Part shown: positions 21,101 through 32,250 of the stretch, piece by piece | Numbering within the stretch: position 1 is the stretch's first letter | Layout of the letters: every line of letters starts with the position of its first letter | Assembly (NCBI RefSeq): GCF_000003815.2 | Contig: NC_049995.1 | Location: forward strand, 16,812,301-16,876,300 | DNA length: 64,000 nt | Source: Branchiostoma floridae | Lineage: Eukaryota > Chordata > Leptocardii > Amphioxiformes > Branchiostomatidae | Direction: 5' to 3' | The notes under the pieces: generated by a model | Database searches by the model: none | Seen by the model: only the letters and a program-made list of their open reading frames with translations | Told to the model about the DNA's origin: nothing | Program-made: the position numbers and the translations under genes

Positions 21101-22626
21101 GTAAACAAAACTATCTGATAACAGTTTGAAATCTCAGGAATGCACACCAACACTACACACAAGTCATACGAGAACCAGTCAAGGTGACACTGTCCAGATA
21201 ATATTGGATAATGGTAGACTCCACCCGGCCTTCCTACAGGGTCAGGGACTCAGGGTTGTAGAATTTGATGAGAATAAGGCGAAAAATGGGCTATAAGAGC
21301 TAGTCAGAGTTAAGTTTAGTCAGAATCTTATCCTTTTGGTCAACATTTCAAACTGTTTGGATGAATCTTATGTTGCCCAGTTATTCTCCCTAACTGTTAC
21401 CATATAGCCAGTAGTTATAGTCAGTATACTGTGGGCTAAGGAAATGTCAGATGACTTGGTCACTGTTTTAGAAATAGCAGGGCTCGAAATACTGGGTGCA
21501 TGTGCACCCAGGTGCACCCAAAATTGGAACTGTGCACCCATTTTTTTTCAGTGGGTGCACAGGGTGCACCCAAATATTTTCTTAGGTTTATGTATGGAAA
21601 GATATCAAGTATACTATTATGCATCATATTCTGGACATCTAAGTGTTAGAAAGATAATAAAAATGTCTGTCATGTTACTTGTTTAAGAATTTGATAGCTT
21701 TTAACTATGTTTTGTTATTAGTTTTTTTTGACATTCTACTTAAATTTAAGTGGTGCACCCAAAAATGTTTTGGTGCACCCAATTTTTTTAGCTGGGCGCA
21801 CCAGTGCACCTATTCCCAAAAATGAATTTCGACCCCTGAATAGAGAAATGAAAAACGAAATTCTGAAAGCAAAATCTCACTTTCAATATCTAAGATTTGT
21901 TGTTTGTTTATAAATATTTATCTACAAGTTACTCAGGCAAGATTCTAGGTGTTAATTGTGAATATAGTTGTGTAAAAACAGTCGTAAATATGCAAAAATG
22001 CCATGCCCGTCGCCACGCCCCTTTTTGCCCCACCCAAGACCAAGGTCGATCGTTTTACGTTATCTGGGTTTAAAATAGAAAGATAATTATTTCAGTCTAG
22101 TGGAGTAAAGTTGAGCATGGAGTGGGGCACATGTACACACATGGAAGGATAAAATAATACATTTCTTTTTTCTCAATTCCTACACGTACGTTACATTTTG
22201 ATTGCAAATGGACAAAGGAAAATGATATTACGAGCATATAAAAAATTTAAGCTGCCAGGATCGCACCCGAAACGTAATATATTGTATATTTCTATTGGAG
22301 GGTTAACAATATCGTCTAAAACTCGAGTACAACTGCAAGATTTTTCTCTCACTCTGCAAAAACGGAACGCAAGGGTCAAAGTCTTTCTTATCCGGTACCG
22401 TTGTAAACAAATTATGCATGATTTTAGCATGGTCACTTTCTCTGCATGTAACAACGTTTTTCAAAGGAATTACACGTCCCAAACACAGAACGAACACACA
22501 GAATAGCTGTACTAACCCTGCTGTAAGTACGATGTTGTACAGAATGAGCCAGCCGCGCGCCAGAGGCCCGGGGCCGGCCCGAGGTTTGGGGGGAGACTTC
22601 GGCCCAGCTTTGCCACCTGCCGCCAT
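15136..22626 (-). CDS. HACD2: 3-hydroxyacyl-CoA dehydratase (HACD1/2 type), complete seven-exon gene
   Basis: Exons (minus): 22626-22517, 20005-19876, 19498-19391, 18832-18711, 16413-16374, 16092-15954, 15218-15136. All have GT-AG introns and phases agree, giving 243 residues. The enzyme does the third step of very-long-chain fatty acid elongation, dehydrating 3-hydroxyacyl-CoA in the ER membrane. Family marks: LTAGWIAVLY (TM1), [36 protein letters not shown], the YPIGVSGELL block with catalytic Tyr165 and Glu172 seven residues apart, and [12 protein letters not shown] near a basic KATKKE end that could act as an ER retrieval signal. Human HACD2 is ~254 residues, so this is full length. HACD1 versus HACD2 is not resolved. 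The ATG has a good context (ATCATGG). Introns 1 and 4 hold tandem arrays of partial copies of exons 2 and 4. The stop codon lies inside an AATAAA. Confidence 0.93.
15264..15561. mobile_element. MITE copy in the last HACD intron
   Basis: Begins CAGGGTTGTAGCCAGCA and ends GGCTGGCTACAAGCCTG. It is the inverted-orientation relative of 13156-13525. Flanks do not show a clean target duplication, so it is older or rearranged. Confidence 0.7.
16751..18770 (-). repeat. Tandem array: twelve copies of the 3' half of HACD exon 4 with its splice donor
   Basis: Units of ~92-100 bp are separated by an AG/CT-rich tract. In gene sense each unit holds CT-rich sequence, then codons for [17 protein letters not shown], then the donor G|GTAAG. 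Copies start at about 16757, 16853 (split by the CR1 insertion, resuming at 17760), 17851, 17942, 18042, 18143, 18236, 18330, 18422, 18515, 18610 and 18705; the last is the functional exon. Codon variants are Phe TTT/TTC, Ala GCT/GCA/GCC, Leu CTG/TTG/CTA, Pro CCC/CCT, Ile ATC/ATA and Leu TTA/CTA. The only amino-acid change is Ile to Phe in the 18042 copy. No AG acceptor lies upstream of the coding part within a unit. Confidence 0.9.
16867..17759 (-). mobile_element. 5'-truncated CR1-type LINE inserted inside the exon-4 array
   Basis: A 230-residue frame (17039-17731) carries the C-terminal half of a non-LTR reverse transcriptase: [38 protein letters not shown], then [14 protein letters not shown]. 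The 3' end is a short microsatellite, three units of GAATCT in minus sense (16867-16885), as in CR1 elements. It interrupts one ~93-bp unit: GCACCA lies to the left and CCACTG resumes to the right, so it arrived after the array formed. No 5' half, hence not autonomous. Confidence 0.88.
18833..19390. other. HACD intron 3
   Basis: Contains two short partial echoes of exon 4 codons near its acceptor: the word CAGGCAGCAACACATAGGCT at 18793 recurs at about 18915, with a further degenerate copy at 18973. The exon's 5' side has thus also been locally copied. Otherwise featureless. Confidence 0.55.
20006..20500 (-). repeat. Tandem array of HACD exon 2 5' parts (245-bp unit)
   Basis: Four additional copies of the exon 2 start with its acceptor have their first exon bases at 20119, 20250, 20364 and 20495, against the functional 20005. 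Spacing alternates 114 and 131 bp, so the repeat is a 245-bp unit holding two exon heads. Only the 19876-20005 copy has the full exon and its GTGAGT donor. Differences are nearly all silent (GCT/GCA Ala, CTC/CTG/CTA Leu, GTC/GTA Val, CCC/CCT Pro). The first base change C to A in the last copy would still give Gly after exon 1. One Met-to-Leu change is seen. Confidence 0.85.
21478..21838. mobile_element. CTCGAAAT-ended element in HACD intron 1
   Basis: Begins CAGGGCTCGAAATACTGG and ends ATTTCGACCCCTG. The subterminal regions are built from the word GTGCACCCA in both orientations. It has the same end family as 3338-4255, 38865-39102 and 53898-54215 but a different interior word. Confidence 0.7.
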
Positions 22627-23307
22627 GATGGGAGTACTGGGGGTTAAAGGTCATCGAAAATGGCGGGAAATTTCGATGTTCAGTGCTGCGCCCTGAGTCG
22701 TATTCAAGCAGATGTAAGGTGCCGCTCTTTTTTCTGCCTTTCATACGATTTCCTCGCGAAAGGCGAAGAAAGACCACTAGTCACCCACCCCAACCCAATA
22801 GCGCCTCCTATCCTTTGATTTGGACCCTACATGTGTATGCTGTCTTTCGCTCCAGAGGTGAACGGGAACGACCCTACTAACGTTAACGTTACGTATGAAT
22901 AAACAAAGGTTCAAACAACAAACAAACTGTTGTGACCTTTGATAACCTTACCAAGACTGGTCTGGCAATTTTGATAGAAGTGGTCGAACTGGTCGCTATA
23001 CATATAACGTTAGATCTATAAATAAAACGATAACTCACCCGAAGTGAGTGCCTCTTTGTCACAGTATCAAAAGAACCGGTCAGGTCACTATCGGTTGCCT
23101 AATTAACGAAGACAGTACTGACGGCTACAGCAGACAACGTGTTTTGAGTGTCTTTCTGATCTGTGGATTTTTGATCAGCGCTTCTTAGTGTAGTTTTCTA
23201 CAATGATGTGCCTCCTGTGAAGTGAGAGGTTCGTCGCTGGCTCTGCTAGTGTGTGCTTGAAGACTCCTTGAAGCTAAGAAAATCACAGAAGCGACGAGTC
23301 GGTAAAA
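22627..23307. promoter_or_regulatory. Shared promoter interval between divergent HACD and SLC6 genes
   Basis: About 680 bp separate the two start codons. The HACD side is GC-rich with several CpGs, consistent with a bidirectional housekeeping promoter. No TATA box is obvious. Transcription starts cannot be placed from sequence alone. Confidence 0.55.
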
Positions 23308-24639
23308 ATGGCAGAGACTGAGACAACACTTCTCGTGGGAAAGGTTGGTTTCCTCTACTATTTGTTTGTTTGTTTATTTTATTTTAGACTTTTTTTTACT
23401 ATAAATCTCCAAGCAGAGGTAATGATTCGGCTCGAGCTCGGTGATTGACAATCTTTAATTCTTACGTGGAAGCAATTGAAGACTCAGAAGTGTATAATAA
23501 TAAAATACACTAAGAGACACTGAGCGTTGCAGATTAGACTGCATTCTTCACTATAAATCTCCAAGCATATTTACGTGTATCTTTGGTTTTACGTGTAGTG
23601 CTATGTGGGGGCGATTACACTTATCGTTTAATACTACATCTACTAACAAGTGACACTAAAGTGACTAAACGTTGCAAAAAGTCGCAATTAATCTAATGCG
23701 TCTTCTGCCATGTGTTTGTCTTGTTTTCCTGTACGTATTACCAAGGAGGTTATATCAGATATAACCTCATTGGTATTACAAGGTAGGTATGTATTCGACC
23801 AAGGAGGTTATATCAGATATAATCTTATATATCTGATATAACCTCCTTGATATAACCTCCTTGATTCGACGTAAGGGGTTATACCACACCGTCGGGGTTA
23901 TACCTCCCCTTACGGGGTGGCATACCCTTTCGAGGCTGATGCTGTCTGAAACGTCTGACCATTTCCAAAACTTCGCTTTATCAAGTTGCTTGAGTATTAA
24001 ACTATATTATTTAGCGTATCTTATTTCCTGGATATCTAACCTTCATCGACGTACCCTACTTGTGATTTGCTAACGTTATTTGTGCCTCTTCTGTGTATGT
24101 TAACAGCGGGCTAACAATGCCCCAGACGAAACATCGCCCAGTTCTGCAGAAGATGCCAAGTTCTCCTCCAAGCTGGGGATGTTCCTGACGTCCATCGGGT
24201 GTGCGGTGGGGACAGGGAACGTTTGGAGGTTCCCGCGGATCGTCGCCAACAACAGCGGAGAGAAAGGTGGGAGGGACTAATGATGATGTAGTACAATCTC
24301 TTTCTGTCTCTGTCTGTCTGTGTCTCTCTGTCTGCCTGTCCCAGTCAGTCAGTCCGTCTGTCTATCTCTGTCAGTCTGTCTGTCTCTGCCTGCCTGTCTC
24401 AGTCTGTCTGTCTGTATCTGTCGGTCTGTATCTCTCTGTCCGTCTGTCTCTCTGCATCTGTCTTTCTGTCTGTCTCTCTCTGTCTGTCCCTGTGTGTATG
24501 TCTGTCTTTCTCTCTGTGTGTGTTTTTCGGTCTGTATCTTTTTTTCTCTCTCTCTCTTTCTGTCTATTTCTGTCTGCCTGTCTTTGTTTATTTGTACTGT
24601 CTGTCTGTTTCTCTGTCTGCCTGTCTGTCTGTCTGTCTG

Positions 24640-24700
<61 letters not shown>

Positions 24701-27130
24701 GGAAAGGACACAAAGGGGTTCTGAAGGGTTTTGTAGACTGTTCTGACTGGATGTCTACGTTTTATCTTTATCGTCCGCAGGAGGTCTACAGTTCCTGCTA
24801 GTCTGGGTGGCGTTCCTGTTCCTGTGGTCGATCCCGCTCATCGTGCTGGAGTACGCCGTCGGGCGGTTCACCAAGAGGGCGGCCCCGACGACTTTCTACA
24901 GACTCCTCGGTGGGAAAACCACCTGGATGGGCCTCTGGATCAACATGATCAACTTTCTTGTTGGGTAAGTTGTTTTGGCATATAGAAAGGTTCTTCCAAC
25001 AAAAAAAAGTTTTTATTGTTCGAACTTCGAACCCTGGAAGACTGGTCCTAAATAAGGCTAAACAGTATCGTAATAAAGGAATGGAAGGCAAAGGATGCTA
25101 CCTGAAACAAATGTTCGTTGCTTGAGTAACTAGTATTTGGCGTTTTTCCCAGTGTAAAGTAGAGTAGATTCATTCCTCAAGCAACCGACACCTTGCACAC
25201 TGCAGTCGTCACTCAGAAATACATCTGGAGCCTTATAGTTTTGCACTTTTATTCGGCCTGTCGGCCAAACTAGTTTTGCTTTGTACAGCTTTTTTAGTGG
25301 CCAGAGGCTAAATTACCTATTCGACGTTTCCCCCAGTGGCTACTACAGCGTGCTAGTGGGCTACACCCTGTTCTACATGGCTTTAGTAACTGGTATTTGG
25401 TGTTTCCCCCAGTGGCTACTACAGCGTGCTGGTCGGCTACACACTGTTCTACATGGTCCACTGCATGTTCTTCCCACTGCCGACAACTCTGCAGGACAGC
25501 CAAGCCATCTGGAGGGGGTTCGTCGATGTAAGCAAAAACACTCTTTGAAAATGCTTGCTAATTAGTGTCATTGTGCATCTGTAGATGTTGGCGTCGACTT
25601 TCAAAAGTCGGGAATTTGATTCGGGCTCATAGAAGAGAACAGCATGGCAATAATGTAAAGTTACAAAAGTCAGAATTTGGACATGGGTTTCAGGCTCGAA
25701 GAAGAGAGCAACCCCCTCTCCTTTCGCTCTCTTTCTATCTCTCTCCCTCCCTCCCTCTCTTTCTGTCTATTTATCTCACTCTCCTGCTTTCCGTCTTTCT
25801 CTCACTCACTATATATATTTCTCTCTCTTACACACTCTCACAATCGCTCTGTATATTCACTCTCACCCTTTCTCACTATCTAATAACGGTGCTAATACAC
25901 CTCTCTATCTCTATTTATCAATCTATATTTCTGTCTCGCAAGATATATACGGATCGTCCTGACAAGTAGACAGATCAAGCAACACTACATGAGAAGTTCC
26001 CCCAACTTACCAAATTACACTTGACATTAAATCTTATAAGAATCTTATTTCTCTCCCATCCAGGAAAGTAGTCTGCCTGTTGCCACCCATTTCGTGGTGA
26101 CCCTGGGCTGTACCATTGTGATCTGGAGGGGAGTGGAGAGTATAGAGCGGGTGATGAAGTTCATCATCCCGTGGTTGTTGGTGCTGGTTCTGGTGATCTT
26201 CATCTGGACATTGACATTGACCGGCGCATGGCAAGGGGTAGTGTACCTTTTCACGCCAGACTGGGGTAAGTACTGTTGGAGTAAATTTTCAGTCATCTGT
26301 ATAATGTGTAATTGTTGAAGCAATTGCTTGGGAATCACAAACGCTTTCAATACATCGGTATGCTGGATTGTCTTTAAGCTGTGATTTGAATTGTACAACC
26401 TGATAAGATAAGAAAGAGAAATGAAATATCAAAAATGAATGCTAACTGTATTCGCCGCTACAAATTATTGTCCTTACCAAGACTTTCGACAGTCAATGAA
26501 TTAAACAACCACATGCAGCCTTTTATTTTTTTACCTACATCTGTAGAAGTGTGGAACAAAGATGTAACGTCACAATGTCGTTATACTAAAACAATAAGAT
26601 AGAACTTTGACGTGAAGTCACTGTTTTCCCCATTGTCCTCTCAAGATGGTGAGAAAAATATAAAACAAAATAATTATCATACTACTGCTACTGATGACGA
26701 AGAAAAAACAATGACGACACCATCATATTTCATATTCAGCTTTGTTGGGAACCCCGAGACTGTGGGTGGACGCGCTATCCCAGAATGCAGTGGACACAAG
26801 CGCGGGCTGGGGCCAGTATCTGGTCTTGGGGACGAGCATGGCCGCCAATCAGGGCGCGGTGCAGATGGGCGTTCTCGTTCCCACGGCCAACAACGCTATC
26901 AGGTGAGACATCTTGTTTGTTTATTTGTGTACTGCACGGGTAGAGAGTTTATTTCATTTCTTATTTATCAATCTTGCAGGGTGGTCCCTTCAGTTGTCAA
27001 CAATTGACTGTTTCAACGCTCAAACGTACGCGTGCACTGGCTTGTTACCAGTGATTCGCCCCATAGCTAAGAGTATGTCTGCATCTTTCGCTTTTCGTTC
27101 GCTCTCTCGCTCTCTCCCTTCATTGTCTTC

Positions 27131-27167
<37 letters not shown>

Positions 27168-30100
27168 TGTCCTTCGTCACTCTTTTTCTCTGACGACCCC
27201 TTCAGCACTGCCAGTGCTTACAGAGGAGACCGTTACTTTTGTATATTTGCTTCTCTGGGTGTGCGTATTTTTAGTTTCTGTATGATCTGCCAGCTGAGAA
27301 GGTATAGAAAACTAGGTGTGCCTCTGATCGCCCTGTTCAGTATTTCGTAATTTCATTCCACTCTGTGTTTTTATAGGTACGCAGCCGATATTTACCTTCG
27401 CCAAGAAGGTTATGTTTTGAGTAGCGTTAAATATGTATGATGAGAAGACTAGCATAACTCGACAGATCGCCTGGATGGATATTATTGATAGTATGTTGGT
27501 AGCTATAGGTCTTGGTGAGACCTGGAAACGATTAGATTTTGGACCCCAAACAGCTATAGGTTTGGGCCCCCTAACGGCATGTTTTTTAACCACAGGGCAG
27601 GTTTAGTATCAGAATTTATGGGGTCGTGGAACGCTAGTTGTTCTAATTTTCTGGTCGTTCTTCTTTTAAGTCTGATGAGCGCGGCGATGACCTTCGCCAC
27701 AGTGTTCTCCATGTACACCAGGCTGAACCAGGGACAGTCGGCAGGGGGCGCTGTGAAACTGCTCAAGGAGAACGGACCGGCCAACACTGGGCTTACTTTC
27801 ATCTGGTACGTTTGTATATTAGATTTAGAGCAAACGTTTAATATCACTAACTGCAATTCCAGATATCCAAATATAGCAACTTCAATCAATAACGTTTGAT
27901 GCAAGACTAGAATTGCCTTAACACATCATTGTAGATGAAGTTTGGACCTCTAGATAATAAGATCTCTTAGTCTGACGTCTGACCGTTTCCAAAATCATAT
28001 CCAGTTAACGTTGCTTGAGTAATTGCTTTTCACGTACACAATTATGTGTGTAAAAACGGTACATGCTACTTTCCATGCTTAACACTCAGTAGTTGGGACA
28101 GAGTATGGGAGTTGATGAACACGGACCACTGCCAGTGGACTATAATCACCCAAGTTGTGTGGCCCAAGAGCCATATTGACAGGGAGATGGGCACCGCCCT
28201 ATGCACCATCAGGCGCGGGAAGGACTTTAATTTTGACTTTTTAATAATTAATGCTATTATTCTAATATTCAGGGATCTATCAGTGTACTGTAGCCATTGA
28301 AACAATAACATTCCACTCATGTAACTTCGAAAATCCTGCGTTCTAATGTTCTTGTAGTTACAGCAATGTTCCCTTGTTTGGGATAGACTTTTTTTAAGAT
28401 GCTAAGCAACTTATTATCCCCTTATTTTCCCTCAGGATGCCGATCTTGTTCTCCAACATGACGGGAGGCCGCGTCATCGCCTCACTATTCTTCCTGGCGC
28501 TGGCCATGGCGGGGGTCAGCAGTTACGTCATCATGATCAACACTTCCGTGCAGCCATTGGTGGATCTGGGACGTACGTATCTTCATTCTGTCGTTTTCCT
28601 CTCTTCCATTGTCCTCCAAGAACAGTCCTGAATTGAAATTCATTTCCATATACAAACACACAAATATTAATAATAAGGAATAAGGTCACCAAAGTTGAAA
28701 TAAACCGTTCTGAGAAACCCCGCAATAACGGCTCATCAGTACCACTTCCTTGGCGCTTGACCCCAACAAAGGGGTGAAGTTGTCCAGTACATCACCATAA
28801 CCAGTTCCTTCCTGCTTTCTTTAGCTTTATTAAAACCCGTGTACTGCTGCTGTTTTTTTTCAATCTAAACTCCCAGATCTGCTTGCTCCATTAGATCAGT
28901 AAAACTTGACCTCGTCTGTGCTACTGCTGAAGATTTACTTCCCCCTTTAGAATGTTTTGTTGTGGTATGCCACATTGATTATTTGATTGTGATTTTGATT
29001 TGATTTGATTTGATTTATTTGTTTCCGTATTTCCCGACAGTGAGGAGGGAAGTGTCTGTGGTATTGCTGAGTCTGTTGTCTTTCCTTCTCGGCATCCCGA
29101 GCGCACTGAGCCCCAAGGTTCTGGCTAACCAGGTTTGTCTTTTATATCATCACATTCTGTATATAACTGCACGTTTTATCGGAACTGAGGCAGAAGTGCT
29201 GTAAGCAAACCTTGTATACCTTTTTGTCTACTTAAGCACTGGCATTCGACATTTTCCTTATAAATGTAATGTACTAAAATATTACTTTGAACAAAGATGA
29301 CTCAATTGGTTCTGTTCAGATCATTATTGTGCCTAGACTCACATAGAGCAGAATGTTTCCTTGCTGTTCATGCAGGGTTTATCTTTAATGATGGGTGTTG
29401 CTAGTCCTTCCCCTTCTAAAAGCACCCGCACTGAAAGAACCAGTCCTCCTAGAACACAGAATCACTCGTCCCTCCAAATAGATGAATGCAGCCGAGATGT
29501 TTTCTAACTCTAAGGAGGTGAGCTGGGGTCTCCTAGTTACCAACTAACTGGAACCAGGAGCTCAACTGTGAAGTTGCTACCAGTTGGGCTACAGGGGTAT
29601 CTCTCTTTGACGTGTATACGTACTACTCATCATCCTCAATCTGGATAGTTTCATTAATATTTTTTTCCAGGATTTTGTGTGGGGCGCATCTCTGATCTTC
29701 TCAGGGCTGATGTTGGTGTTCCTGTTCTGGAGATACGGGTCGTCTGATTTCAGGGTCAATCTGGTCAATCAGGTAAATTGTCTTCCTTTGACTTGACTTT
29801 GATTTTATTGACGATGAGACAAGTCATTACAAGGGTCTGCCTAGGCAGCTTTGAGCTGATAGCGACAGAACCTACAAAAATGCGGACGAACATACAAGGA
29901 ATTCATAACAGGAAACAATGCAATATAATGCAACAATCTACTTTAATAACAAATTATTATTTCTTGAATCAGGCTGCCGTAATAACATAATATTATTCCC
30001 TTGAGACACATATATAATTTGGTCATAAACTAAAGAGTTGTACATGTACTCACGGGTTTACGCTTTTCAAATACGTCTCTGAAATGTAACAAGAAAGAAG

Positions 30101-31314
30101 TGACCTTTGTTACGACCGGGCGGATACATGTTATTATACAAATATGACTCTGTTAATGACGGTGGTTTACGTTACAAGAGCAAGTAAATAGCATCATACT
30201 CTGATCCAAACATTTTCCAGGCAGGCGCCGAGGATGGTGACTGGAAAGTTCCCAAAGCCTACGAATGGCTCGTCAAGTAAGTTGCTATCAAAGAAAGGAT
30301 AAATCACACAGAACTATATACAATCTCGCCACTTCTTCGGATTAAGACCAGACGTAATAAAGAAACTCGAGTGTTTTTTGCTTTCATATTTTGCGTTATG
30401 AATACTGTACTAGTCTATAATTCGGTCTAAGCTTCCTATATGCAGACCTCTTTTCTTCCTATCGTCTTTGGAACCATTTCGCTATGTCTTTAATCAATAG
30501 CTCTCCTGTACTCCCTTAGGTATGTCCTGCCCATTGAGGGAACAGTTGTTGTTGTGTGGTGGGTTGTCCACACCGTACAGAAAGAGACAGTCCCCTGGTA
30601 CGAGATCGGCATCGATACGCTGACGACAGCATTCCTAGAGGTGAGAAGTTTAACCGTCTGTATGTCACCACTTTCTGTGTTTCTGAATTTCAGTTTCTGT
30701 ATGTCCTGCAAGGGGTCGCAGTGCCGATAATGTGTGTTCTATCAGAGGACGCCCGTCCTCTTAAGGGTAGATTCTGCACGTACTATAAGAAGGTGCAGTG
30801 TAAATAAGTTCTCCCATATTACCTTTATCGTTTGAGAAGGTGAAGTGTGTCATCTCTGATTGTCCTATGTACAGTTGTGACAGAGCATAGCGACTCTAAT
30901 AGCATGACGTTACAAAAGATTTGTATCGATCTCTTTGACGTTGCCGAATGCATCGTAACGTTATAAGACCCCTCGGGGGGTATGCACATGCGCTACGTTG
31001 TTCTATAGAATATTTCTTTCTATCACCAATACAAACATAAGATTATTTCTTTAATATTGACTACAAATGTCTTTATATATTGTTATTTTCAGTGGACAAT
31101 ACTTTTCACACTTCTCATCGGACTGAACATCATCCTCTGCGTCTTCCAACCACAAGTCTCGCACTGGTGGAGGTCCTTGGCTGCTGCCAGTCATGACAAC
31201 TTTTCCAGGTGTTGTAAGAAGAGGAAACGGGAAGATGATAAAGACATCGGACTCGAGGAGTTGAACCCCTCTTCTCAAGCCAAAAACGTGGGATATGATA
31301 CACTACAGAGATGA
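23308..31314 (+). CDS. SLC6/NSS-family sodium-dependent transporter, complete 13-exon gene
   Basis: Exons: 23308-23343, 24107-24266, 24781-24964, 25413-25527, 26064-26265, 26740-26902, 27671-27805, 28436-28572, 29041-29132, 29671-29772, 30221-30276, 30520-30640, 31093-31314. All GT-AG, phases consistent, 574 residues. TM1 has the family signature GTGNVWRFPR around the unwound sodium/substrate site. Further marks are GGLQFLLVW and PLIVLEYAVGRF (TM2), GYYSVLVGYTLFYM (TM3), DTSAGWGQY and PTANNAISL (TM6-7). The last two blocks resemble prokaryotic-type NSS proteins (YocR/YodF-like) more than animal monoamine, GABA or amino-acid SLC6 members, and the long extracellular loop 2 of those is missing. 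Substrate unknown. The C-terminus is a basic then acidic cytoplasmic tail (KKRKREDDKD). Exon 7's acceptor at 27669-27670 was chosen because it restores PTANNAIS-LMSAAM. Confidence 0.9.
23733..23866. repeat. Inverted and direct repeats forming a large palindrome in SLC6 intron 1
   Basis: CCAAGGAGGTTATATCAGAT occurs twice in direct orientation (about 23743 and 23800). The inverse ATCTGATATAACCTCCTTG follows at about 23830, with a further partial inverse. The arms at 23800-23862 are separated by only a few bases and could extrude as a cruciform. Confidence 0.75.
23932..24057 (+). repeat. Dispersed repeat family A copy (GTCTGA..ACATCGACGT)
   Basis: Contains GAAACGTCTGACCATTTCC, GTTGCTTGAGTA, GCGTATCTTATT, CTGGATATCTAACC and CATCGACGTA. 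The same word order recurs at 40560-40690 and, inverted, at 45415-45500 and 45695-45835. Confidence 0.65.
24290..24700 (+). repeat. CTGT/CTCT microsatellite in SLC6 intron 2
   Basis: About 400 bp of degenerate CTGT units grading into a pure CT run (24642-24700). Spurious long frames (Ser/Leu/Cys/Val-rich) arise here. Confidence 0.95.
25116..25412 (+). repeat. Partial copies of SLC6 exon 4 start and of its acceptor region
   Basis: At 25325-25380 the acceptor CCCCCAG and the first ~43 bases of exon 4 are repeated upstream of the real exon. All three coding differences are silent (CTA/CTG Leu, GTG/GTC Val, ACC/ACA Thr). A third, weaker copy of the intron tail only (TAACTAGTATTTGGCG..CCCAG) lies at 25127-25152. 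This tail resembles part of dispersed family A (TTGAGTAACTATTTTTGGCG). Confidence 0.8.
25725..25940 (+). repeat. CT-rich microsatellite in SLC6 intron 4
   Basis: Imperfect CT, CTCC and CTAT runs. Non-coding. Confidence 0.85.
27110..27170 (+). repeat. CT microsatellite in SLC6 intron 6
   Basis: Run of CT units with flanking TCGCT words. Non-coding. Confidence 0.85.
29505..29605 (-). repeat. tRNA-like SINE fragment in SLC6 intron 9
   Basis: In minus sense it reads TGTAGCCCAACTGGTAGCAA followed by GAGCTCCTGGTTCCAGTT, which resembles A- and B-box promoters of a tRNA-derived SINE. Not foldable as an intact tRNA by eye. Confidence 0.35.
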
Positions 31315-32244
31315 CGTTATCAGGAAATGTTGAAGAACTAGCTCAACCGAAAGCAATTTCATCGGGTTGGTAGAACATAGGACCAGGAGTTTTCGTTTGT
31401 ATCACCAGTAGCATCTCACAAATGCTTATTTATACGTTATATCACAGGAAAAAGCTTTGAGGAATATGTCTGATATGCACCTAATAGATATATATCCTAT
31501 ATCTCTATAAAAGTTTCATTCTCAGGGAATATCAATATGAAGAAGTTGTATATAGTTTGAAGTGATAATTTGTATCATACCAATTATAGCACTATTTGCT
31601 ACATCTTTGAGTGGTTACCGTGGCGATTTCAGAAACTTTAAAGAACTAAATCGTAACGTGGTCTAAAGAAACATAATTTTATAGATATTCAATCTAAGTT
31701 TAAAGACAACAAATGTAATCCACATAACATTCTCCTATGGCGTCCACTACACCAACAGCAGATTGGTTACTACGCCAACAGTTTAGTTCACTAAAATGCT
31801 CAGTTTAGAATCAAACATCTGAAAGTATTGATCTGTGTTGACACTTGTTTTCATAATAAAACGCATCTCCACATCGTCTGTGTACAGAATGGTGTTTTCT
31901 TTAGAAGCATGAGTACAGAATATTTCAACTTGACAACCAAGGGCAACAATGCAACATTTCTGTGATTGCAGACCGTTCATATAGATTAGATGTTGATATG
32001 CCCTTTGGCATATAAATGGATAAAATACAGCAAAATTGCAGTCCAACTCTGAGGAAAAGTACAAGAAAGTAGACATTGACGGAACATTTCTTATTAGTAA
32101 TACTCAACAGTAGATCCAATTATGCATTGTACATGCATCCGGTGATTTTATTTGCATTGCTACCTGTACATGAGTACTTCTCATCCAAGATCAAGTATAA
32201 AGTCAATGAACTGTAGAACATTATAACATGCGGAGAGATCAAAG
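31315..32244 (+). other. SLC6 3' UTR
   Basis: AT-rich, no coding. Two AATAAA signals lie at about 31854 and 32245, so alternative 3' ends are possible. Confidence 0.5.
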
Positions 32245-32250
32245 AATAAA
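32245..32250 (+). terminator. Polyadenylation signal of the SLC6 gene
   Basis: AATAAA about 930 bases after the stop codon. The alternative at about 31854 is nearer. Confidence 0.45.

Noticed and set aside
22418-22777. Frames on both strands in the GC-rich HACD 5' region
   Set aside because: Only the minus frame starting at 22626 fits the HACD N-terminus with a GTTAGT donor; the others are shadows.
24201-24801. Long Ser/Leu/Cys/Val-rich frames in SLC6 intron 2
   Set aside because: They are translations of a CTGT/CT microsatellite and overlap a clear intron.
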